DNA from: Pseudomonadota bacterium
Lineage (GTDB): Bacteria > SAR324 > NAC60-12
DNA: 9,746 bases
Assembly (NCBI GenBank): GCA_014381795.1
Contig: JACNKY010000204.1
Span: 1 to 9,746 of the forward strand
Direction: 5' to 3'
The translations under genes and the position numbers were made by a program. Shown here piece after piece: positions 1 to 6,010 of this stretch. The stretch's first letter is position 1. Every line of letters begins with the position of its first letter. Under the pieces are notes generated by a model. It was not told the DNA's origin, searched no databases, and worked only from the letters and a program-made list of their open reading frames with translations.

Positions 1-468
1 TGAAGTAATCCGGATAATGTGCGGATCTCCCAAAGCACCGGAAGCAACCTGCTGTTGTACTGCAGAAAAATTTGGATCAAAACGGCGATTGAAACCCACC
101 TGAAGTTTGATACCGGATTTGTCAACTTCTGCTAGAGCATTCCGGATAATTATCGGATCAAGCGCAATTGGTTTTTCACAAAAAATATGCTTTCCGGCCT
201 GTGCGCATTCGACCAGTTGTGGTGCATGTTCAGCAGATGGCGAACCAATCAGGATTGCATCAATTTCCGGATCGTTGAGCATTATCCGGTGATCTTTCCC
301 TGTCACAGGAATATTTTTGGAAGCTGTCCATTCCTCGTCCAGAAACGGATCCGTGATTGCTTTTAAACGCGCACCTTCGACACGGCTGAGCAGATTGTCT
401 GCATGCAGTTTGCCGATACGTCCGGCCCCGATTATTCCAAATGTTATAGTTTTAGCTTCGTTTTTCAT
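1..468 (-). CDS. iolG: Inositol 2-dehydrogenase (Gfo/Idh/MocA family), partial, C-terminus outside window
   Basis: The reading frame opens with ATG at 468-466 and stays open for 156 codons to the window edge, so roughly the C-terminal half of a protein that is usually about 330-345 residues is missing. Seen: a Rossmann nucleotide-binding loop GIIGAGRIG at residues 11-19, an acidic residue (Asp40) at the end of the second strand as in NAD-preferring members, CEKPIAL at 97-103 with the catalytic-site Lys99, and GFNRRFDPNF at 125-134, which is very typical of inositol 2-dehydrogenases. The family oxidises myo-inositol to 2-keto-myo-inositol with NAD+ in the cytoplasm, the first step of the pathway encoded upstream. 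The gene follows the PhyH gene after 25 bp and is probably co-transcribed with it. No good Shine-Dalgarno sequence is visible before the ATG. A related Gfo/Idh dehydrogenase for another inositol isomer cannot be excluded. Confidence 0.82.
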   Translation of the reverse strand, partial: MKNEAKTITFGIIGAGRIGKLHADNLLSRVEGARLKAITDPFLDEEWTASKNIPVTGKDHRIMLNDPEIDAILIGSPSAEHAPQLVECAQAGKHIFCEKPIALDPIIIRNALAEVDKSGIKLQVGFNRRFDPNFSAVQQQVASGALGDPHIIRITS

Positions 469-493
469 TTTATTGTTTTGTTGTTCTACTAAT

Positions 494-1651
494 TCATGCA
501 AGTCTACGTTTTGTTGTTTCATCTAGGCAATCGCAAAATCGATCGACCGACCACTCCTCATTCAAGGCCCTTTCAATCAACGACTGAACAGTTTCCGGTG
601 TGGAACCTGCCAGCGGAGAATCCAAATCCAGATTTGTCGGAAATGAATAACCATCAACCACTACTGCACAAACTGATTTCGTTTCTTCCGGACTGAATAA
701 TTTATTTTGCTTTCCGGAAAGCAGTAACGGGTAAATCAATTTCGTCATTTTGGTGCGGTCTACCGATTCCATCGGTTTTCCAAAAGCACTTGAAACTTGC
801 AGCAAGTTGGCAATGCGGTCACTGGATTCGGTGTTGTTTCCTCCAGCATGAAACAAGGCTGGACTGAAGAAAACAGCATCCCCTTTATTCAGTGGCAACT
901 GCACAGCATTATGCTGAAAATAATCAATGAAATCAGAGTCCCTCCACGCCAGATAACCAAGCGGATATTGCTGCGAAAATGGCAACAGCAAGGTCGGTCC
1001 AGATGAAGTGTTCATGTCGGTATGTACAACAGCACCCTGTAAAGTCAGTAACTGCGTGAAAATTTGGCTCGCAATTGGAAATTCCGCAACAAAAGAATCA
1101 TCCTGAAAACCAAGGTGATAATCACGGTGAGGCAGTTGTGCTTGTCCACCGGGTTTAATAATGTTGACCTGCGAAGTTAGCTGAAAGAATGGGCCGAGCC
1201 ATGCTTCCGAGATAAAACTAAGGATGGGATTGTTGTAGTAATCAACGAAAGCTTTCTTGTCCCGTTCGCAAAATTTTTGTAAGGCATTCCAAATTCTTTC
1301 GTTTTCTCCGGGTTTCGCAAAATGATCTCCCCGACTTTCCGTAATATTTTTTTCTCCTGCAATTATTTCCTTAAAAACTTCGGTTGCTCTGTCAATGACA
1401 TGAAAATCAGGAAATGCCTTACTGATCACCAGCACCCCCGGACCATCCTTGAGACAATGATGTAACTCAGTTTTTAAATCTTGAGCTTGTTCTGCACCAA
1501 GCAAAGATCGTATTCGATCGCCTTCATAGATGACAACTTTCTGTTGAACTTCTGCAGAGAAAGGATAGTCTTCCGCATTCACGGACTGTGAGCACAGAGA
1601 AGCAAATTCAGAGAGTTTAATATCATCAACATCGAAGAAATGGCGTTGCAT
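494..1651 (-). CDS. Phytanoyl-CoA dioxygenase (PhyH) family Fe(II)/2-oxoglutarate oxygenase
   Basis: The 385-residue protein has the signature of the PhyH superfamily of non-haem iron, 2-oxoglutarate-dependent oxygenases. Seen: PHRDYH at 174-179 provides the H-x-D iron ligands (His175, Asp177). FHAGGNNTESSDR at 267-279 provides the distal iron ligand His268 and, 11 residues later, Arg279 for the 2-oxoglutarate carboxylate. This is the spacing expected for the family. No signal peptide or membrane segment is visible, so the enzyme should be cytoplasmic. It would couple decarboxylation of 2-oxoglutarate to hydroxylation or oxidative demethylation of a substrate that the sequence does not reveal. 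It lies 25 bp upstream of iolG and 201 bp downstream of the aldolase gene, which suggests it acts on an inositol-related or co-imported compound (inference). The ATG lacks a clear Shine-Dalgarno sequence. The family call is strong; the substrate is unknown. Confidence 0.87.
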   Translation of the reverse strand: MQRHFFDVDDIKLSEFASLCSQSVNAEDYPFSAEVQQKVVIYEGDRIRSLLGAEQAQDLKTELHHCLKDGPGVLVISKAFPDFHVIDRATEVFKEIIAGEKNITESRGDHFAKPGENERIWNALQKFCERDKKAFVDYYNNPILSFISEAWLGPFFQLTSQVNIIKPGGQAQLPHRDYHLGFQDDSFVAEFPIASQIFTQLLTLQGAVVHTDMNTSSGPTLLLPFSQQYPLGYLAWRDSDFIDYFQHNAVQLPLNKGDAVFFSPALFHAGGNNTESSDRIANLLQVSSAFGKPMESVDRTKMTKLIYPLLLSGKQNKLFSPEETKSVCAVVVDGYSFPTNLDLDSPLAGSTPETVQSLIERALNEEWSVDRFCDCLDETTKRRLA

Positions 1652-1697
1652 AGTTGTATTTAAAAAAGTGAGCTTAATAGTATGTAATTTGCATTTA

Positions 1698-1829
1698 TTA
1701 AATGTGAAAATGCCCCTCTATTTCTTTCACAAAAGCATCAACAGCGACTGAATTGGCATCTTATGCGGTGGCAAGAGTTACTTGATAACTTGTTGCAGTA
1801 CTATGCTCATGAACTTGACCAATTCCCCC
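1698..1829 (-). pseudogene. Possible gene relic in the 201-bp gap between the aldolase and PhyH genes
   Basis: The gap 1652-1852 has no intact gene. On the minus strand one frame reads like protein for 43 codons but is broken by a TAA at 1763-1761. Upstream of it stands a run including EHSTATSYQVTLATA, and downstream DANSVAVDAFVKEIEGHF, ending at a TAA at 1700-1698. It has no usable start codon, and a TGA at 1832-1830 closes it upstream. The amino-acid composition looks coding-like, but I recognise no family. It may be the decayed 3' end of a lost gene, or chance. The rest of the gap is AT-rich near the PhyH start and shows no convincing terminator hairpin. Confidence 0.22.
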
Positions 1830-1852
1830 TCACCCAAGCAATCCAGTCAAAA

Positions 1853-2689
1853 TCATTTTGGTTTCCCATTTAAAGCGCTGATAACTTCAATTGTCACACA
1901 TTTTACGGCATCAACAGTTGGTGCAAGCAATCTAATGCGGTCAAAACTATCACAATTATCTGTTAATGACTTTCGTAATGCATTGCCAAACGCCATACGC
2001 AGTTCAGTGCCGATATTAAATTTGGACACTCTACTTTCTTGAGACAGACACTTGCGAACATTCACTGGAATTCCGCTGCCTCCGTGTAAGACAAGGGGCA
2101 ATGTCGTGACCTCTTCAATTGCCTTTAATGCACCAAAATTAATACCGGAGTTTTTTTCAGTTTTCAAATGAACATTGCCGACAGAAATTGCCAAAGCGGT
2201 CACGCCGCTCTCGTTACTAAAACGAGCGGCTTCCTCGGGTAACGTGTTTGCTGATGGAGCCCCCTCGGCATAACCGACAAACCCAACTTCTCCTTCTACA
2301 GAAACACCGGCGGCATGTGCCTTTTCGACAATTTGAGCTGTGATGTCGATATTTTCTGATATCGTTAACTTGGAGCCGTCAAACATAACAGAGGTAAATC
2401 CACTGTCGATTCCTTCTAGACAGTCTTGGACAGAATACCCATGATCAATATGGCATACGATGGGCACACTGGCCTGGTCAGCAAGATGGCGGAACATTTT
2501 ACCCAATATTGGCACAGGTGTATGGGCACGGCAGCCGGGTCCAGCTTGAAGAATAATTGGTATGCCTGTTTCCTCAGCAGCTTCGACGTAGGCCCGTGCG
2601 TCCTCCCAACCCAAAACCACAAGTCCTGCCACTGCACGATGTTCTTCCATGGCGGGCATAAGGACTTCTTTCAGAGAGGCAGCAGTCAT
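1853..2689 (-). CDS. iolJ: Class II aldolase, probable 6-phospho-5-dehydro-2-deoxy-D-gluconate aldolase (IolJ type)
   Basis: This 278-residue protein is a zinc-dependent class II aldolase of the FbaA/GatY/IolJ family. Seen: HIDHG at 80-84 (catalytic Asp82 and zinc ligand His83), SVMFDGS at 100-106, VEGEVG at 131-136, VGNVHL at 170-175 (zinc ligand His174), LVLHGGSGIP at 199-208 (zinc ligand His202 and the phosphate-binding glycine-rich loop), and KFNIGTELR at 223-231. In this cluster the expected reaction is cleavage of 6-phospho-5-dehydro-2-deoxy-D-gluconate to dihydroxyacetone phosphate and malonate semialdehyde, the last carbon-splitting step of inositol breakdown. The N-terminus departs from the usual 'AFNxNN' pattern, reading AGLVVLGWEDARAYV at 21-35, so it belongs to a divergent branch. 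The start overlaps the iolB stop as ATGA, which indicates translational coupling. Fructose- or tagatose-bisphosphate cleavage is possible biochemically but less likely here. Confidence 0.85.
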   Translation of the reverse strand: MTAASLKEVLMPAMEEHRAVAGLVVLGWEDARAYVEAAEETGIPIILQAGPGCRAHTPVPILGKMFRHLADQASVPIVCHIDHGYSVQDCLEGIDSGFTSVMFDGSKLTISENIDITAQIVEKAHAAGVSVEGEVGFVGYAEGAPSANTLPEEAARFSNESGVTALAISVGNVHLKTEKNSGINFGALKAIEEVTTLPLVLHGGSGIPVNVRKCLSQESRVSKFNIGTELRMAFGNALRKSLTDNCDSFDRIRLLAPTVDAVKCVTIEVISALNGKPK

Positions 2690-3528
2690 TTAAATTTAGC
2701 AATCATATCTTTGATACCAGGGATGGTTTCCACCTGATAGGCGTGCTCAGGCTGGAATGACTGAATCAGCGAACGCTGACTTAAGCCCCCCAAAATGGTA
2801 AAATAGTACATTTCGTATCCAGGTGCAGCCACGCAGGGGTGATATCCAGCGTTAAATGCGAATGTTGATCCATCAATAAGATGAAATGCTTCTCCGACGG
2901 CATCACCATCTGGTTGAAGAAGCTGCATTCCAAATCCGTGATCCGGTTTAAAACGAAAGTTGTAGACTTCGTTGTGGAGAGTTTCTTTAGGTAATCGGTC
3001 CACATCATGTTTGTGAGATGGGAACCCTGACCAACCGCCTGCCCCTACGGTGAAGAGCTCCGATACCAGCAATCTGCCAACTTTATCGTTATACTTGGTT
3101 CCTAGTATGTGTTTGATTTTGCGATGGGTTTTTGTATCGTCAGAGCCATACTGAATCATATCAATGTCATCGGCACGGACGGCGAAAGGGGCCATCACTT
3201 TGTCATACTTTGCACCAGCAACGAAGACTTCAGCCGATTTAGAAGTGCAAACAAATTCAGTCTTTGAACCAGAAGGCGCATAAACGCACTCGGGCTCCCC
3301 GTCCCAAACGTTTTCCTTACGCTGACCAATACCAGCATAGTTTTCGCCTTCTACACTGACATCAACAGTACCCGTAGCCGGGGCAACGCAGGTTTCGTAT
3401 CCAGGCGTTTGATAAAAAAAAGCTTGCCCTATTTCTAGCTTAACAATGTTGAAATATGTCAACGGAACAATTGAATCATCTACATCTACAAGCGGTTTGT
3501 TGTCATTTTCAAAAGGTGCTATATGCAT
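2686..3528 (-). CDS. iolB: 5-deoxy-glucuronate isomerase
   Basis: The 280-residue protein matches IolB, a bicupin metal-dependent isomerase that converts 5-deoxy-D-glucuronate, the product of IolD, to 5-dehydro-2-deoxy-D-gluconate, the substrate of IolC. Seen: the hallmark GWSGFPSHKHD at 165-175, whose His172 and His174 are the likely metal ligands; NEVYNFRF at 186-193, supplying Glu187 (most relatives have EE(V/I)Y here); and GYHPCVAAPGYEMYYF at 228-243, with His230 as the last ligand. Length is within the normal range for the family, so the gene is intact. The ATG is preceded by a good Shine-Dalgarno GGAG (3538-3535) at 6 nt. It starts 19 bp after iolC and overlaps the aldolase gene by 4 bp, so the three are surely co-transcribed. 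Confidence 0.96.
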   Translation of the reverse strand: MHIAPFENDNKPLVDVDDSIVPLTYFNIVKLEIGQAFFYQTPGYETCVAPATGTVDVSVEGENYAGIGQRKENVWDGEPECVYAPSGSKTEFVCTSKSAEVFVAGAKYDKVMAPFAVRADDIDMIQYGSDDTKTHRKIKHILGTKYNDKVGRLLVSELFTVGAGGWSGFPSHKHDVDRLPKETLHNEVYNFRFKPDHGFGMQLLQPDGDAVGEAFHLIDGSTFAFNAGYHPCVAAPGYEMYYFTILGGLSQRSLIQSFQPEHAYQVETIPGIKDMIAKFK

Positions 3529-3547
3529 TTAAATCTCCAGTTCAAAT

Positions 3548-4528
3548 TTAAGAAAGAGTGTTGATTTTTAGAAATTCAGTCAGCTCGGTCTGAAAGGGCA
3601 TTGCGGTTGAGCAGGCAACACGAGTGACCACCAAGGCCGCACAAGCAGATCCTTGAACGATCGCGTCTTCCAAGGTCATACTGTTTGCAAGCCCAGCAAT
3701 GAGACCACCCATAAAAGAATCACCGGCACCTGTTGGCTTGATTGCTTGTACCGGAAATACGCCCTTATCAAACGATTGGTCTTTGGTTAGCGTCGTAGAC
3801 CCAAACTCGCCCTTTTTGTATATTACTATCTCAGGAGTTTTGGTGACGAGTTGGGTCGCATAATTTAACCCCTCCACTTGATTCCCTGCTGCGACACCAA
3901 ATTCCACATCGTTACCAATGACAATATCGCACAGAGAAATTGCCGAAGAATAAACTACTTTTGCCTCTTCAGAAGATGTCCATGAATAGGGTCGGTAATC
4001 CATGTCAATAATGACAGTCGCATTGGCGGCACGAGCAAATTCAATAGCGTCAAAAATGGCTGAACGTGATGGCTCACCAGCGAGGGCTGTGCCGGATATG
4101 ATCACACCACCAAACCCTTCGTAATCAATCATTTTAACATCGTTTGAATTCATTTCAAAATCGGCAGCCCCGTTCCGATAAATTACGGACTGGCAATCCT
4201 TTAAACGAGTTTCAATTACGGCAAGCGTGTTACGGGCTTCACCGCCAACGATCCTACAATGTGATGTGCCGACGCCAAATTCTTGTAGATTTTTCGCCGT
4301 AAAGCGGCCGACAGCATCGTCAGAAAAACAAGTGACGAGTTCCACCTCGCTTCCTAATTTTGCTAAGGCGACGGCAATATTGGCCGCCGATCCACCGACA
4401 TGTGCCGAAAAATTGTTGGCTTTTTCAAATTCAGTTCCCGGCGGTTCGGCATATAAATCCATTCCGGCACGACCAATTGAGAGAAAGCGCTTGCGCTTCA
4501 GTTGTTCGATAAGTTTGCTTTTACTCAT
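3548..4528 (-). CDS. iolC: 5-dehydro-2-deoxygluconokinase (PfkB family)
   Basis: This ribokinase-like sugar kinase phosphorylates 5-dehydro-2-deoxy-D-gluconate at O6 with ATP, between IolB and the aldolase. Residues are counted from ATG 4528-4526 (326 aa). Seen: the IolC-typical GRAGMDLY at 19-26, the first PfkB signature region GGSAANIAVALAKLG at 45-59, and the second PfkB signature PTGAGDSFMGGLIAGL at 265-280 with the catalytic base Asp270 and the anion hole formed by GAGD. The frame can be extended five codons to a GTG at 4543-4541. I prefer the ATG because it has the usual start codon and gives the MSKSKLIEQ N-terminus without an odd extension; the only ribosome-site hint is a weak GTGAG just upstream. 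The gene opens the compact iolC-iolB-aldolase block and is separated from the upstream dehydrogenase gene by 192 bp. Confidence 0.95.
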   Translation of the reverse strand: MSKSKLIEQLKRKRFLSIGRAGMDLYAEPPGTEFEKANNFSAHVGGSAANIAVALAKLGSEVELVTCFSDDAVGRFTAKNLQEFGVGTSHCRIVGGEARNTLAVIETRLKDCQSVIYRNGAADFEMNSNDVKMIDYEGFGGVIISGTALAGEPSRSAIFDAIEFARAANATVIIDMDYRPYSWTSSEEAKVVYSSAISLCDIVIGNDVEFGVAAGNQVEGLNYATQLVTKTPEIVIYKKGEFGSTTLTKDQSFDKGVFPVQAIKPTGAGDSFMGGLIAGLANSMTLEDAIVQGSACAALVVTRVACSTAMPFQTELTEFLKINTLS

Positions 4529-4533
4529 TACAC

Positions 4534-4674
4534 TCACATGCACTGTTTTTCTCTGATTGCTTCCCAGTTAACGCGGTCGATGCAAACATCTTCGTTTTAA
4601 TAAATCTCAGGTTTACCCCATTACCACCAGGAGTGTCCCTTCTGAGTCCAGCCCTCAAAATAGTCAACTTGCAT
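4534..4674 (-). pseudogene. Stop-interrupted fragment resembling the C-terminus of IolD
   Basis: The gap between iolC and the upstream dehydrogenase gene has no intact gene. One minus-strand frame reads from ATG 4674 to TGA 4536-4534 with only two internal TAA stops, at 4623-4621 and 4599-4597. It contains GHSWW, then WGKPEIY, then NEDV...WEAIREKQCM. The intact IolD in this window ends with YHSWWRVGIPEVS followed by SEGIRKARAY. The shared HSWW, G-x-P-E, a hydrophobic residue, a later I-R and a similar end point suggest this is the decayed tail of an iolD paralogue. The similarity is short, so chance remains possible. Its last codons overlap the alternative GTG start of iolC. Confidence 0.33.
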
Positions 4675-4720
4675 AGAGATCAAAAGTCATTTTACATAAA
4701 AATCGATTTGAAAAAAGTAG

Positions 4721-5830
4721 TCAGTAAATTTCCTTAATGTCTACTTTTCGTCCTTCTTGGAAACTGAGAAAAGCTGCGTCCAGAATCCTTTGAATTTCAG
4801 CGCCATCCTCAAAAGTAGGGCTGCAGGTTTTACCTGAAGCCACTGCCTCGATGAATTCACCGGTCATTTGGCCTCGTTTGCGAAAGGTTTCCTTGTACAT
4901 TTGCTGTATATCTCCCAGTTGCTGACCTTCCTGTATCAATTCAGGAATCTCAATTTCTTGGAACTGCTTCTCTTCCGCTTTGGCTCCAAGAAGTTTATAA
5001 GTCTTTTCCCAATCGGTCCAGCCACGTAGAGTTCCTCCGGAACCGTGTAGGTCGAAGTAGTGTGTTTGTCCCCAAGGAGTTGGTTCATGGGCAACGGTGG
5101 TGGCTTGCACTACACCCTTTGCACCATTTGAGAATGTTAGCACTATTATACTAAAATCGTCTGCCCTTACATATGGCTGACCGGTGGGGTCAAGGTCTGG
5201 ACGCTCTATAAAAGTACACAATTCGGCTGAAACATGTGTTACCGCTCCGAAAAACCAAACTGCTAAATAAATGAAATGGGAACCAATATCGCCCAATGAA
5301 CCTGAACCAGCACTTTTTTGATCGAACCTCCAACTGTATTCCGGAGACCGACCATAATTAGCGTTATAACGGAAATTTAAATGAAAAGGATTCCCCAAGT
5401 ATCCTTCGTTCAATAAGCGTTTGATCGTCTGGGTCATGGGTAGAAAAGAGTACGTGAACGGAACCATTGTTATAGCCTTGTGCTCCTTTGCAGCTTCCAC
5501 CATGCAGCGTGCCTCGGTATAATCCAGAGCGAGAGGTTTTTCACAGAGCACATGCAGTCCTTTTTCCAGTGCTGCCAGTGTAATGGGGCAGTGAGTGTCA
5601 TTGGGTGTGGTAATGATCAGAGCATCCAGAGGTTCTTCATCCAGCATGGTCTTCCAATCGGTATACACTTTCGGAATATTCCAGAGCTTCGCCAACTTCC
5701 GGGCACGTTCCTCGTTACGCCCGCAACAGGAGGTTATAACTGCCTTTCTTGTGCCAGCCAAAGAAGGTAAATACATTGTATCTGCCCACCAACTTGTTCC
5801 AACGATTCCAACACGAACTTTTTCCATCAT
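4721..5830 (-). CDS. Gfo/Idh/MocA family NAD(P)-dependent dehydrogenase
   Basis: The 369-residue protein has the two-domain layout of the Gfo/Idh/MocA family: an N-terminal Rossmann domain (VRVGIVGTSWWADTMYLP from residue 5) and a C-terminal alpha/beta dimerisation and substrate domain. Seen: CEKPLAL at 96-102 with catalytic-site Lys98, and GSLGDIGSHFIYLAVWF at 177-193, giving the D-x3-H pair Asp181/His185 expected near the substrate. The C-terminus PTFEDGAEIQRILDAAF is typical and complete. Members oxidise ring or open-chain polyol hydroxyls to ketones or do the reverse. Placed between iolE and iolC, this one probably interconverts an inositol isomer or inositol glycoside/ether with an inosose, but the substrate is not readable from sequence. 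Two adjacent ATGs exist (5830 and 5827). The Shine-Dalgarno AAGAGG sits only 2 nt before the first and 5 nt before the second, so 5827 may be the true start. Confidence 0.9.
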   Translation of the reverse strand: MMEKVRVGIVGTSWWADTMYLPSLAGTRKAVITSCCGRNEERARKLAKLWNIPKVYTDWKTMLDEEPLDALIITTPNDTHCPITLAALEKGLHVLCEKPLALDYTEARCMVEAAKEHKAITMVPFTYSFLPMTQTIKRLLNEGYLGNPFHLNFRYNANYGRSPEYSWRFDQKSAGSGSLGDIGSHFIYLAVWFFGAVTHVSAELCTFIERPDLDPTGQPYVRADDFSIIVLTFSNGAKGVVQATTVAHEPTPWGQTHYFDLHGSGGTLRGWTDWEKTYKLLGAKAEEKQFQEIEIPELIQEGQQLGDIQQMYKETFRKRGQMTGEFIEAVASGKTCSPTFEDGAEIQRILDAAFLSFQEGRKVDIKEIY

Positions 5831-5832
5831 AG

Positions 5833-5838
5833 CCTCTT
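5833..5838 (-). promoter_or_regulatory. Shine-Dalgarno site of the second dehydrogenase gene
   Basis: The minus strand reads AAGAGG followed by CT and then ATGATG. Its spacing favours the second ATG (5827-5825) as the start of the dehydrogenase. The site overlaps the TAA stop (5839-5837) of the small upstream ORF, an arrangement that would allow translational coupling if that ORF is translated. Confidence 0.6.
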
Positions 5839-6010
5839 AAAAAATATCAGGCTCCAGTGTTTCACCCGGAGTCCCTTGTAAAAAATCAAAATCACAGCCT
5901 TCGTGTGCTTGTGTAACGAGTTGTGTAAAGAGTTTCGCATAACCCCGACTGGCTTTTCCCTCAGGAGGTTCCCAGCAATTAATTAGATCAAGATGTTTAT
6001 ATTGAATCAT
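5837..6010 (-). CDS. Small ORF of unknown function between two dehydrogenase genes (doubtful)
   Basis: A 57-codon frame begins with ATG 6010-6008, inside the last codons of the upstream dehydrogenase gene, and ends with TAA 5839-5837, right at the Shine-Dalgarno site of the next gene. A longer version can start at ATG 6037. The translation looks protein-like (for example LINCWEPPEGKASRGYAKLF, then GTPGETLEPDIF at the C-terminus) and has no signal peptide or membrane segment. I do not recognise a family. Neither start has a convincing ribosome site, but the frame fills the space between the two dehydrogenase genes exactly. It may be a small coupled protein, a relic of a larger gene, or a chance frame. 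Confidence 0.33.
   Translation of the reverse strand: MIQYKHLDLINCWEPPEGKASRGYAKLFTQLVTQAHEGCDFDFLQGTPGETLEPDIF

Noticed and set aside
107..526. Plus-strand open frames across iolG and the PhyH gene start region, and similar plus-strand frames throughout.
   Set aside because: They lie antisense to genes with clear family motifs, have compositions expected of antisense translation, and show no domain.
1652..1720. A promoter upstream of the PhyH gene (TTCACA with a TACTAT further downstream on the minus strand).
   Set aside because: The spacing between the two boxes is about 20 bp, longer than usual, and the region is AT-rich enough for such matches by chance.
4529..4543. GTG at 4543 as the start of iolC.
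   Set aside because: It adds five residues with no family support, while an ATG lies at 4528; kept only as an alternative.
1698..4674. Internal TAA codons in coding-like frames could hint at TAA being reassigned to an amino acid.
   Set aside because: Intact genes here (iolD, iolE, the dehydrogenase at 4721) end at TAA at the lengths expected for their families, so TAA acts as a normal stop; decay of gene fragments explains the interrupted frames.
4675..4720. A possible -10 like TAAAAT on the minus strand downstream of the second dehydrogenase, which could drive iolC.
   Set aside because: No acceptable -35 element stands at the right distance; an iolC promoter in this gap is possible but not supported.
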